Assembly: GCF_900182655.1 (NCBI RefSeq)
Contig: NZ_FXTC01000001.1
Location: forward strand, 1,054,001-1,118,000
DNA: 64,000 nucleotides
Direction: 5' to 3'
DNA from: Chryseobacterium rhizoplanae
Lineage (GTDB): Bacteria > Bacteroidota > Bacteroidia > Flavobacteriales > Weeksellaceae
Shown piece after piece: positions 25,462 through 34,361 of this stretch. Both the position numbers and the translations under genes were made by a program. The first letter of the stretch is position 1, and each line of letters opens with the position of its first letter. The notes beneath the pieces are model-generated. The model saw nothing but the letters and a program-made list of their open reading frames with translations. It ran no database searches and had not been told where the DNA came from.

Positions 25462-27273
25462 ATGAACACCAACGTAAAAAATACAGTAAGCCAGGAAAAC
25501 TGGAATCAGGCTAACAGAAACTTAATGGCCAAAACCATCGCAGAACTGATGCATGAAGAGCTTCTGAAACCTGTAGCAACTTTTGAAGATAAAGAAGAAT
25601 ATACAGTTTTCAAACTCGAAACAGGATTTGAAAATATTACCTACAGCTTCCGCGGACAGGAAAGAATGATGGATTACTGGTATATTGATAAAGACAGCAT
25701 TATAAAAACAGAAAACAGTGAAGATCTGTCTGCCGTAGATGTAGCAGCTTTCTTTCTGGAAATGCAGTCTGTTTTTGATCTAGATCCTTATACCATTGCA
25801 AGATATACCGAAGAATTATTGCATACTTTGTATTGTGATGCTTTAATCTTATCAAGAGGAGTAATGTCTTCAAAAGACCTTGCGGATGCTGATTACCAAA
25901 CGGTAGAACACAATATGACCGGACATCCGTGGGTAATTGTAAATAAAAGCCGATTAGGTTTTTCTCCAACAGATCTGAAAACCTTTGCCCCTGAAGCAGA
26001 TGAGAATTTAAAAGTGATCTGGCTGGCTTCCCATAAAAGCAGATCGTCATTCCAGTCTTTGGAACATATTAACAGAGATGAGTTTTATCGTTCCGAAATA
26101 GGGGATTTATTGTACAATGATTTTAAACAGCAACTGATAAGCGAAGGAAAAATTGTTGAAGACTATCATTTTATCCCTGTACATCCGTGGCAGTGGGAGC
26201 ATAAGCTTCAGATTCATTTTGCCGGGGATATTGCTTCCGGACTTTTAATCCAGCTGGGAGAGGGTAGTGATACCTATAGCCCACAGCAGAGTATCCGTAC
26301 TTTGTTTAATGTAGATCATCCTAAGAAGCGATACCTGAAAACGGCTGTCTCTATTCTGAGTACGGGAAATATCAGAGGATTATCCCCTAAACAAATGAAA
26401 ATTGCTCCAGCCATTACAGACTGGGTAAAAGGCTTAATTAAAGATGATGCTTACCTTGAGAATAAAGAAACTATTTTCTTAGGGGAAGAGGCTGCAATCA
26501 CCTATTTGCATCCACAATATGGAGCTATTGCCAGTGTACCTTATCAGTATAATGAATTCCTTGGCGCATTATGGAGAGAAAGTGCTGAAAATTATCTGAA
26601 AGAAGATGAGCAAATGGTAACCATGGCCTCTTTACTGTATGTAGACGAAAACGGAGTTCCATTGGTCCAGGCATTTGCGGAAAAAGCAGGTCTGAGTATT
26701 GAAAAATGGATTGAAAGTTACCTTGATGCGTATCTTACCCCATTATTACATATCTATTACACGCATTCATTGTGTGTAACGCCACACGGAGAAAACATTA
26801 TGGTGGTTTTGAAAAACGGAGTTCCACAGAGAATTGTAATCAAAGACTTTGTAGATGATATCGTTTTAACCACTGAAGCAAGAGAAAAGCTCCCTGCACA
26901 CCTTGCAGATGGCCTGATACAGTCTTCTAACAAAGAAAATATTCCGTTATTTATTTTGCTGGGCGTTTTTGATGCCTTCTTCAGATATCTGTCTAATGCG
27001 TTGCATACGTATTCCAACTTTAATGAAGAGAAATTCTGGGAATTGGTTCACAACTGTGTAGAAAATTATAAAGCTGAGAATACTCACCTTCAGGAACGAT
27101 TTGAAAAGTATGACCTGTATGTACCTGCATTCAAAAGATTCTATATCAACAGTCTGCGTCTGAAAAACAATGGTTACAGTGAAAATAAAGCATTTGCCAT
27201 TCCAAGAAAAGATGGAGCGCTGCCGAATCCGCTGTACCAGATTGCCAATAAAAATTCAGTAGCAGCAGTATGA
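25462..27273 (+). CDS. IucA/IucC-type NIS siderophore synthetase
   Basis: Predicted 603-residue NIS synthetase. Motifs are GHPWVIVNKSRLGFSP (about 154), PVHPWQW (H241), SIRTLFN, and the C-terminal HGENIMVVLKNGVPQRIVIK. The latter matches DesD/RhbF/IucC-like members that add the second hydroxamate arm or close a ring. I chose the ATG at 25462, 7 bp after the monooxygenase stop. Longer in-frame starts lie inside the preceding gene. Together with the fusion enzyme it provides the two condensations expected for a bis-substituted citrate siderophore. Confidence 0.93.
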   Translation: MNTNVKNTVSQENWNQANRNLMAKTIAELMHEELLKPVATFEDKEEYTVFKLETGFENITYSFRGQERMMDYWYIDKDSIIKTENSEDLSAVDVAAFFLEMQSVFDLDPYTIARYTEELLHTLYCDALILSRGVMSSKDLADADYQTVEHNMTGHPWVIVNKSRLGFSPTDLKTFAPEADENLKVIWLASHKSRSSFQSLEHINRDEFYRSEIGDLLYNDFKQQLISEGKIVEDYHFIPVHPWQWEHKLQIHFAGDIASGLLIQLGEGSDTYSPQQSIRTLFNVDHPKKRYLKTAVSILSTGNIRGLSPKQMKIAPAITDWVKGLIKDDAYLENKETIFLGEEAAITYLHPQYGAIASVPYQYNEFLGALWRESAENYLKEDEQMVTMASLLYVDENGVPLVQAFAEKAGLSIEKWIESYLDAYLTPLLHIYYTHSLCVTPHGENIMVVLKNGVPQRIVIKDFVDDIVLTTEAREKLPAHLADGLIQSSNKENIPLFILLGVFDAFFRYLSNALHTYSNFNEEKFWELVHNCVENYKAENTHLQERFEKYDLYVPAFKRFYINSLRLKNNGYSENKAFAIPRKDGALPNPLYQIANKNSVAAV

Positions 27274-28673
27274 GGAAATTCCTGCATATACTAAAAGAAG
27301 GAGTGGTTTTTGCCTATGGAGCAATCGCCGGAAAAAAAGTCGAGCTGACTTCCGGAAGCATCAACCGTTCCATCTTTAGCCTTGCCATTCCTATGGTGAT
27401 GGAGCTTGTGATGGAATCTGTTTTTGTGAGTGTCAACCTATTGATTATTGCCAGATTAGGCGACAAGGTTCTGGGTCTTGTAGGGATCACAGACAATTAC
27501 ATCAACTTTGCTTATGCCATTGCAGTAGGACTCGGTATCGCAGCAGCAACACTGATTGCAAGAAGAGCCGGTGAAAAGGATCAGGAAGGAATGGGCAGAA
27601 CCGCTCAGTATATTATCCTGCTGGCATTAATTTTTGCTGTGCTTATTGGTGGCATCTCCTGTTATTTCTCTGCTGAAATTGTAGATTTCCTGGGGATCAA
27701 TGCCAATATAGTAGTTGATGGAGTATCTTTTTCAAGACTGGTCTTTCTGAGCATCGGACTTGTAATTCTCCGCCTTTCGGTAAATGGACTGTTCAGAGGT
27801 GCCGGTGATGCGGATATTGCTATGAAATCACTTTGGATCTGCCATATTTCCAATATCATTCTTGCAGTAATCCTTGTTTTCGGATTAGGATTTATTCCTG
27901 CTTTCGGATTAATGGGATTGGCATATGCTACGGTTTTATCAAGGACATTAGGGGTTTTATACCAGACTTTTATATTTGTTACCGGAAGAACCAGCATCAG
28001 CATCAGAGTTCCTTTCCATGTGGATATTCCATTACTGCAGAAGATCCTGAAACTCGCCTTTGGAGGATTGGTCCAGTATATCATTCCTACATCCAGCTGG
28101 CTGATTATGGTGAAAATCATATCTACCTTCGGAACAACAGCGCTTGCAGGATACATTATTGCTCAGCGTATTGCTTCAGTGGCAACAATGCCTGCCTGGG
28201 GAATAGGAAATGCTGCCGGAGTTCTTACAGGCCAGAATTTGGGTGCAGGAGAGCCTGAACGTGCTGAAAAAACAGTCTGGAGAGCAGGAACAATCAACAT
28301 GACGTATCTGGTACTTGTAGCCTTATTCTGGCAGATTGCAGCGGAATATGTGGTGAAATTTTTCACTACAGAACCGGAAGTTGCAAGATATGCGGTTCAA
28401 TACATCCATGTGGTTTCTATGGCTTATCTGCTTTTAGGATTCACAATGGTAATCAGTCGTGCTCTGAATGCAGCCGGAAACATTATGCAGGTTACTTTAT
28501 TGTATATCATCATGTTTTATGTGATTCAGCTTCCTTTGGCTTATCTCTTGGGAGTAAGGTTTCAGTGGGAACTGAGAGGAATATTTACTGCTATCGTTTC
28601 TTCGGAAATTGTTTTAGCTGTGCTATTCCTGATGATTTTTAGAAATGGAAAATGGAAAACTATAAAAATTTAA
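27270..28673 (+). CDS. MATE family efflux transporter, probable siderophore exporter
   Basis: Predicted 467-residue polytopic protein with about 12 helices and MATE-type repeats (SIFSLAIPMVMELVMESVF near the start; QNLGAGEPERAEKTVW in the second half). It overlaps the second NIS gene in an ATGA and sits in the middle of the biosynthetic operon, so it most likely exports the finished siderophore. Most NIS loci use MFS exporters, so a MATE protein is less common. Energised by Na+ or H+. Confidence 0.88.
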   Translation: MRKFLHILKEGVVFAYGAIAGKKVELTSGSINRSIFSLAIPMVMELVMESVFVSVNLLIIARLGDKVLGLVGITDNYINFAYAIAVGLGIAAATLIARRAGEKDQEGMGRTAQYIILLALIFAVLIGGISCYFSAEIVDFLGINANIVVDGVSFSRLVFLSIGLVILRLSVNGLFRGAGDADIAMKSLWICHISNIILAVILVFGLGFIPAFGLMGLAYATVLSRTLGVLYQTFIFVTGRTSISIRVPFHVDIPLLQKILKLAFGGLVQYIIPTSSWLIMVKIISTFGTTALAGYIIAQRIASVATMPAWGIGNAAGVLTGQNLGAGEPERAEKTVWRAGTINMTYLVLVALFWQIAAEYVVKFFTTEPEVARYAVQYIHVVSMAYLLLGFTMVISRALNAAGNIMQVTLLYIIMFYVIQLPLAYLLGVRFQWELRGIFTAIVSSEIVLAVLFLMIFRNGKWKTIKI

Positions 28674-28674
28674 A

Positions 28675-28920
28675 ATGAACACTACAGAAGAATTTTATGA
28701 AATTATCGCCTCTGCCATCGCCATAAAAAAAGAATTGGTAGACGAAAAACTAACGTATCAGGAAATCCCGGAATGGGATTCTATGTCTCATCTTCTGATC
28801 GTAGAAGCGCTTGAACAGTTTTACCAGATCAAATTTGATTTTAATGATATTCTGGAGATGGGAACCGTCGGAAAAATTCGCGAAAAAATGAAAAAATACG
28901 AAGTATTCGTAGAAAACTAG
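28675..28920 (+). CDS. Acyl carrier protein of the siderophore locus
   Basis: Predicted 81-residue carrier. The phosphopantetheine site is in PEWDSMSHLLIVEALEQFY (DSM serine at about 35). The four-helix pattern ends with MGTVGKIREKMKKY. It starts one base after the MATE stop, and the AMP-ligase follows after 4 bp, so the two form a loading pair like AsbD/AsbC of petrobactin synthesis. Its acyl group is unknown: fumaryl, a fatty acyl or an aryl acid are possible. Confidence 0.88.
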   Translation: MNTTEEFYEIIASAIAIKKELVDEKLTYQEIPEWDSMSHLLIVEALEQFYQIKFDFNDILEMGTVGKIREKMKKYEVFVEN

Positions 28921-28924
28921 GCCT

Positions 28925-30313
28925 ATGAAAATTTTAGAAAATGTAATTGCCAATAAGAACCTGGCGTTTATAGATGCTTCCACCGGTACAACCATACCGG
29001 TGGGAACACTGTATCGGTCTTTAGGCTTAAACCCGATAGAAAAAGGACTGCTCTTTTTGTACAATGACAATCAGCTGTCCAGTATTGAGGTACTTCTCAA
29101 TTTTTACGGAACAGCACACACCATTGCCGTATTGGGACAGAAACTGCATGAGGAATTTAAAGAACGTATTGAGGCAGAATATCGTCCGAAATACATCTTT
29201 GATTCGCAAAGAGAAACCATTGAAGGATACAGCCTGAAAGAATTCTCAGACCATATCAGCATCTTTGCAAAGGATGATTATCAACCTGAAATTACCATTA
29301 ACCCTGAAATTAAAATCCTTTTGAGTACTTCAGGCACAACAGGTGTTCCGAAACTGGTTAAATTATCTGATGAAAGTCTTTATCAGAACGCATTGAGCAT
29401 CCTTCAGTATATGCCCGTTAAGGAATCCGATGTGGTTCCTTTAAATGTTCCGATCAACTTTGTATATGGATTCTCTATTTTCACCACCAACTGCATGCGT
29501 GCCGGAAGAATTGTATGCACGGATAAAGACATTATGCAGAAAGCATTCTGGGATGAAATGGAGGAGTATGGCTACAGTACGTTGGGCGGAGTGCCTTTCC
29601 TCTATGAAAATTTGAACAGAATAGGATTCTTCAGAAAAGATTCTCCAAGTCTGAGGTATTTTACCCACACGGGAGGCGTAATCAATGCTGAATTGAGAAA
29701 AACCATTTTCTCTTACTGTCATGAATTTAAAAAAGAATTCTTTGCACAATACGGGCAGACTGAAGCAGGAGGAAGAATGGCTTATCTTACCACAGAAGGT
29801 TTGCTGGAGGGGGAAACTTCTATCGGAACTCCTGTACACAACGGAAGTTTCAGAATTGATCCTGAAACCGATGAACTTCTCTTTTCACACATCAGTATTT
29901 TCGGAGGTTACGCCAATAAGCTGGAAGATTTGACAACATATGAGCAGCCTTCTGTATTGCATACCGGAGATACCGCCAGAAAAGGGGAGAACGGAATGTA
30001 TTATATCACAGGAAGAATAAAGCGTATCATGAAGCTTTTCGGAATACGCCTTAATCTGGATGAGGTAGAGTTCATTCTTAAAAATGAAATGCAGGGCAAT
30101 ACCTTCGTATGTCTGAATGCCAATGATAAAAAAATCGTTGTGCTGTATGACAATCCGGACATTGATCCTCAGATCATCACCGAAACCATTAAAAATAAAC
30201 TGCGTATCAACCCACAATATGTACGCACAGAACGTATAGAATCATTCCCATTATCACAAAACGGTAAAATAAACTATCCCCTGTTACAAAACTTACAGCA
30301 TGAAAACATCTAA
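28925..30313 (+). CDS. AMP-dependent acyl/aryl-ACP ligase
   Basis: Predicted 462-residue adenylating enzyme of the ANL superfamily. Core motifs are LLSTSGTTGVPKLVKL (A3), YGQTEAGGRM (A5), LHTGDTARKG (A7), GRIKRIMKLFGIRLNLDEVE (A8) and the catalytic lysine in SQNGKINYPLL (A10), so it should be active. It is compact, like AsbC. It would activate a carboxylic acid and load it on the adjacent carrier protein. No dehydroshikimate dehydratase (AsbF) or aryl-acid genes are nearby, so dihydroxybenzoate is unlikely. Its stop lies 14 bp inside the TonB receptor gene. Confidence 0.88.
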   Translation: MKILENVIANKNLAFIDASTGTTIPVGTLYRSLGLNPIEKGLLFLYNDNQLSSIEVLLNFYGTAHTIAVLGQKLHEEFKERIEAEYRPKYIFDSQRETIEGYSLKEFSDHISIFAKDDYQPEITINPEIKILLSTSGTTGVPKLVKLSDESLYQNALSILQYMPVKESDVVPLNVPINFVYGFSIFTTNCMRAGRIVCTDKDIMQKAFWDEMEEYGYSTLGGVPFLYENLNRIGFFRKDSPSLRYFTHTGGVINAELRKTIFSYCHEFKKEFFAQYGQTEAGGRMAYLTTEGLLEGETSIGTPVHNGSFRIDPETDELLFSHISIFGGYANKLEDLTTYEQPSVLHTGDTARKGENGMYYITGRIKRIMKLFGIRLNLDEVEFILKNEMQGNTFVCLNANDKKIVVLYDNPDIDPQIITETIKNKLRINPQYVRTERIESFPLSQNGKINYPLLQNLQHENI

Positions 30314-32744
30314 AACCCTTATATTACTTCTTGGTCTTGCTTTATCTTCCAACCCTCTTTCTGCACAACAGGGCGACAGAATTCATGGCAAAATCATGCT
30401 GTCTGAAAAAGCACCGGTAAAAAACGCTGTTTTAAGACTTGTCAATACGTCTTATCAGGCAAAAACCAATAATTTAGGAGAATATTACTTTGAAAATGTG
30501 CCACCTGGAGAATATACGCTTCAGGTGGTTTTAAATGACATTGAACTGATGAGGGAATCTATCCACATCCAGAAAGATGTCTATGAAATTCCTGCAATCT
30601 ACGCCCCGTTACATAATAATGTGATAGAGGGAATTACCGTATATGCAGTGAGCAGAAATAAATTTTTGGATAAAGACAGTACTTCAGTGGCTAAAATGCC
30701 TTTGAAAGTTCTTGAAAATCCACAGGCTTATACAAGCATCAACCAGCAGATCATGAAGGAACAGCTTACTTACGATATTTCGGAAGTATTGAAAAATGTT
30801 CCGGGAATGGTAAAAATGCAGGGAAGCCCGGGAAGAGGTTCAGGAGACGGAAGTTTCTACTACAGCCTTAGAGGTTTTCCTACCAAAGTATCTATGGTAG
30901 ATGGCGTTCCGGCAAATACTAATGGTGAGATCGATCCTGCGGACATTGAACGTCTGGAGGTAATCAAAGGACCATCAGGAACTTTATATGGAGGTGCTGT
31001 AACTTCTTTTGGAGGTCTTATCAATGCGGTAACCAAAAAACCAAAAGATTACTTCGGTGGAGAGGCTTCTTATCTTATGGGAAGCTATAATCTGAATCGT
31101 GTCACAACTGATGTTTACGGACCGATTACAGAATCCAGAAATATGTTATTCCGTTTGAATGCGGCTTATCAGTATCAGAATGGTTTCAGAGACTCTGAAT
31201 TCAGAAAATCATTCTTTGTAGCTCCTACAATTAGTTATCAGGTTAATGAAAGACTTAAATTTAACCTAGGAGCTCAGATTTACAATTATGAAGGAACAAA
31301 CACTCCGATTATTTTCCTTCCGAGAACAAGAGCTTATTTTGCTCATAATCCTGATGAACTTGGCTTCGATTGGAAAAGGTCATATTCCAACAATGATATG
31401 ACGTTAAAAGCTCCATCCATCAATGTAAAAGCTGAGGCTAATTACAAAATTGCAGATAAATGGACTTCACAAACCTTGCTTTCAAGAAACTTCAGAAAAA
31501 CAGAAGGTTTATATCAATATCAATTTATCAGAGGAAATACCAGTGATGCAATGTTAGAACGTAATGTACAGTGGCAGAATTCGGAAGCTTCTTCTACAAG
31601 TGTTCAACAAAACTTCAATGGAGAATTTAACATCGGAAAAATAAAAAATAAAGTCCTGATAGGATTAGACTATCTTAATCAGACCATCAACAATAACCAT
31701 TCCCCGATTGTTGTATTTGATAATGTGGACGGACAAAACCTGACAGGAAGCTATGGAAGCATTTCTAAAGATCTTGCCCTTCAGAAAATCCAGGCAGCTA
31801 CTCAGGCAGCAATTTCAGCTGGTAAAACTCCTTTGGTGAGAAATACCACTGCATCCAACCTTTATGGAGCTTATATTTCAAACGTAACCTATATTACAGA
31901 CCGTTTGATTACGATGATAAGCTTGCGTATGGACCATTATGAAAGTAAAGGACAGCTTAACCTGAATGATAACAAACGGGCGGGCGAATTCAAACAGACA
32001 GCCTGGTCTCCCAAAGTAGGAATCGTATACCAGATCCTCAAAGATCAGTTATCAGCCTATGGAAATTATATGAATGGGTTCAGCTATACAGCACCTGTTA
32101 CACAGCAGTTGGCCGACTATAGCGGAGATATGAAGCCACAGATGGCCAACCAATGGGAGGTAGGATTAAAAGGAAATCTTTGGAGAAATAAAATTAATTT
32201 CACCGTTTCATATTATGACATCCTTGTTGACAATATCCAGAGAGGAACCGGAGTGATCCGTGACGGAAAAGAATACAATATTGTTGTTCAGGATGGAACG
32301 CAGAGAAGTAAAGGGATTGAAATCGAAACGATCATGAACCCTGTTCAGGGATTAAATATTATGGCCGGATATGCCTACAATCACAGCAGATATGAAAAAG
32401 CTGATCCTGCTGTAGATGGGCGCCGTCCGGAATCTGCAGGTCCTGCGAATGTATTCAATTCCTGGATCAGTTATATCCTTCCTATCAGAGGACTTCAGGG
32501 ACTTGGAGTAGGTTTCGGGATAAACCGTGTAGGAAAACAGATTACCGGAAATAAAGTGGTTACCGGGCAGTTTATATTTCCTGCCTATACTTTAGTCAAT
32601 GCTTCTATTTCTCTTGAAAAAGAAAGATACAGATTAGGATTTAAAATGAATAACCTGGGCAATGTACAATATTTTGCAGGGCAGGGAGTAGTAGTCGCTC
32701 AGATGCCTCGTAATTTCGTTGCTGAGGTAAGCTTTAAATTTTAA
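30300..32744 (+). CDS. TonB-dependent siderophore receptor
   Basis: Predicted 814-residue outer-membrane receptor. The signal peptide is MKTSKTLILLLGLALSSNPLSAQ. A carboxypeptidase-regulatory-like domain (about 25-105) precedes the plug (LKNVPGMVKMQGSPGRG, SLRGFPTKVSMVDGVPA, IERLEVIKGPSGTLYGGAV) and a 22-strand barrel ending in FVAEVSFKF. It resembles FhuA/FepA-type siderophore receptors rather than SusC. Overlap with the ligase gene ties uptake to synthesis. Confidence 0.95.
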   Translation: MKTSKTLILLLGLALSSNPLSAQQGDRIHGKIMLSEKAPVKNAVLRLVNTSYQAKTNNLGEYYFENVPPGEYTLQVVLNDIELMRESIHIQKDVYEIPAIYAPLHNNVIEGITVYAVSRNKFLDKDSTSVAKMPLKVLENPQAYTSINQQIMKEQLTYDISEVLKNVPGMVKMQGSPGRGSGDGSFYYSLRGFPTKVSMVDGVPANTNGEIDPADIERLEVIKGPSGTLYGGAVTSFGGLINAVTKKPKDYFGGEASYLMGSYNLNRVTTDVYGPITESRNMLFRLNAAYQYQNGFRDSEFRKSFFVAPTISYQVNERLKFNLGAQIYNYEGTNTPIIFLPRTRAYFAHNPDELGFDWKRSYSNNDMTLKAPSINVKAEANYKIADKWTSQTLLSRNFRKTEGLYQYQFIRGNTSDAMLERNVQWQNSEASSTSVQQNFNGEFNIGKIKNKVLIGLDYLNQTINNNHSPIVVFDNVDGQNLTGSYGSISKDLALQKIQAATQAAISAGKTPLVRNTTASNLYGAYISNVTYITDRLITMISLRMDHYESKGQLNLNDNKRAGEFKQTAWSPKVGIVYQILKDQLSAYGNYMNGFSYTAPVTQQLADYSGDMKPQMANQWEVGLKGNLWRNKINFTVSYYDILVDNIQRGTGVIRDGKEYNIVVQDGTQRSKGIEIETIMNPVQGLNIMAGYAYNHSRYEKADPAVDGRRPESAGPANVFNSWISYILPIRGLQGLGVGFGINRVGKQITGNKVVTGQFIFPAYTLVNASISLEKERYRLGFKMNNLGNVQYFAGQGVVVAQMPRNFVAEVSFKF

Positions 32745-32746
32745 GG

Positions 32747-33934
32747 ATGAAATTAAAGTTTAGAAAAATTGCCTATCAGTTACATCTATGGCTCGGACTC
32801 ACGTCCGGGCTTATAGTTGTTATTATGGCCGCTACTGGATGTATCCTGGCTTTCGAAGAAGAATTAAAACATATTGTTCACCCCAACAGATATTACGTTG
32901 AAAATATTGGAAGAAAAAAGCTTTCATTATCTGAGCTTACGGAAAAAGCAGAAAAAGCACTTCCTGAAGGACTGAAGATCAAAAGGGTCATAATTCCTGC
33001 CAATCCTGCACAAACCTATGTATTCCGAACCCTTAAAATAGACAATGAAGCATGGACCTATTGGGGAACTTATCTTTATTATTATAGAATTTATGTAGAT
33101 CCCTACACCGGAAAAGCACAGGAAGTAGAAGATGCCAAAAAGGACTTTTTTGAAATTGTTCTGGATCTTCACAGAAGGCTTTTGCTGGGTGAGAAAATAG
33201 GAAAAACAATTACCGGTTATTCCACACTCGTGCTGGCGATCATTCTTTTATCGGGGCTTGTGATATGGTATCCCCGTAAAATGAGCAAAAGCATGCTGAA
33301 AGGAATGTTTTTCATTAAATTATCAGCCAACTGGAAAAGAATCAACTATGATCTTCATAATGTGCTGGGATTTTATTCCATAATTCCTTTGCTTCTGATC
33401 TCTTATTCCGCTTTGATATGGAACTTTGAAGATGTAGATCAATGGATAAAGAATACATTAAATGGAAACATTTCTACGGAAAAGAAAGCCAAAAGTACCA
33501 TACCTTCCGAAGAATTTTCAAACCGGGAACATATCCTCAATCTGATCGGAAGCACCATGGAAAACAGACTTCAAGATAAGAAATCAGCGCTTATCAATTT
33601 TCCTAGATCAGAAGAAGGTACTTATTATGCTGAACTAACTTATGACGGAAGACAATACAGAAACGAACAGTTTAATTTTGATCAGTATTCAGGAGATATC
33701 TTAAAATCTCAATCTTATAAAAACAAAAATATCGGATATGGAACCGCATTAAGAGAAAGAAATTATGACCTTCACACCGGAAGCATCTTGGGGATAACGA
33801 GCAGAATCATTTATTTTCTGGCAGCAATGATCGCAACATCACTTCCCATCACCGGGTTTATCATCTATTTAAACAGGAAAAAGAAGAAACCAAAACATAA
33901 GAAAAACAAAATAGTTTATCCTACTCATCATTAG
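32747..33934 (+). CDS. PepSY-associated TM protein, probable ferric-siderophore reductase
   Basis: Predicted 395-residue inner-membrane protein of the PiuB/FoxB-like PepSY_TM family. Four hydrophobic helices are seen: GLTSGLIVVIMAATGCILAF near the start, STLVLAIILLSGLVIWYP, VLGFYSIIPLLLISYSALIW and IIYFLAAMIATSLPITGFII. DLHRRLL and YDLHNVLG contain histidines typical of this family, and a basic tail follows. Such proteins are thought to reduce ferric siderophores in the periplasm. Two bases separate it from the receptor gene. Last gene of the operon. Confidence 0.9.
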   Translation: MKLKFRKIAYQLHLWLGLTSGLIVVIMAATGCILAFEEELKHIVHPNRYYVENIGRKKLSLSELTEKAEKALPEGLKIKRVIIPANPAQTYVFRTLKIDNEAWTYWGTYLYYYRIYVDPYTGKAQEVEDAKKDFFEIVLDLHRRLLLGEKIGKTITGYSTLVLAIILLSGLVIWYPRKMSKSMLKGMFFIKLSANWKRINYDLHNVLGFYSIIPLLLISYSALIWNFEDVDQWIKNTLNGNISTEKKAKSTIPSEEFSNREHILNLIGSTMENRLQDKKSALINFPRSEEGTYYAELTYDGRQYRNEQFNFDQYSGDILKSQSYKNKNIGYGTALRERNYDLHTGSILGITSRIIYFLAAMIATSLPITGFIIYLNRKKKKPKHKKNKIVYPTHH

Positions 33935-33976
33935 TAAAGAGAAGAGGTTATCTCAAAAGTCAACTCATTGACTTTT

Positions 33977-34079
33977 GTCATTGACTACGTCGAATCTTCG
34001 ATTTCTGACGAAGGAAGAATCTCATTCATAATTCAGGTTAAGAGATTCTTCACTACATTCCATTTCGTTCAGAATGACA
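33977..34079. repeat. Copy 1 of a dispersed repeat containing a 49-bp exact match
   Basis: Positions 33977-34025 are identical to 44845-44893; the key words are GACTACGTCGAATCTTCG and CTGACGAAGGAAGAATCTC. Both copies continue with a looser GATTCTTC...AGAATGACA segment that is inverted relative to the first half. No gene is visible. Confidence 0.75.
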
Positions 34080-34130
34080 CTTTGACATAGCCTCCTTTTA
34101 CTATTCAAAAGTAAGAATATCAGTATTAAT

Positions 34131-34310
34131 TTTATCGAAGATAAAATCCTCGCGCCTTAAAACGCATTGTTTTAGTCCTTATTTGCGCCTTTGCGATTTC
34201 CAAAAATACTTTATCAAAAGAGTATCTTAGTTGGAAATCGCAAAGGCGCAATTTTTTTTATCTTCTATTTTTTAGGCGCAAGAAAATCAAAGATTTTCAG
34301 CAAGCAATAC
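34131..34310. repeat. GCGCCTTTGCG-family repeat, nested inverted repeats
   Basis: TTGCGCCTTTGCGATTTCC (from 34183) pairs with GGAAATCGCAAAGGCGCAA (to 34251) as part of a 21-bp perfect inverted repeat, 34183-34203 with 34231-34251. Outer arms GATAAAATCC...GCGCCTTAAAA and TTTTTTAGGCGCAAG add a second stem. The right end carries AAAATCAAAGATTTTCAGCA. The remaining bases up to 34361 show no gene. Confidence 0.75.
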
Positions 34311-34361
34311 AATACAATTTTTTCATAAATGTCTACCTGGAAATCTGTATAATTTCCTTAA

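Noticed and set aside
27662..28156. 164-codon minus-strand ORF inside the MATE gene
   Set aside because: Fully antisense to a well-supported MATE transporter in a tight operon; the translation looks like shadow sequence.
28675..30313. Full petrobactin-type catecholate pathway
   Set aside because: There is no AsbF-like dehydroshikimate dehydratase or AsbE-like enzyme, and the monooxygenase and GNAT domain point to hydroxamates.
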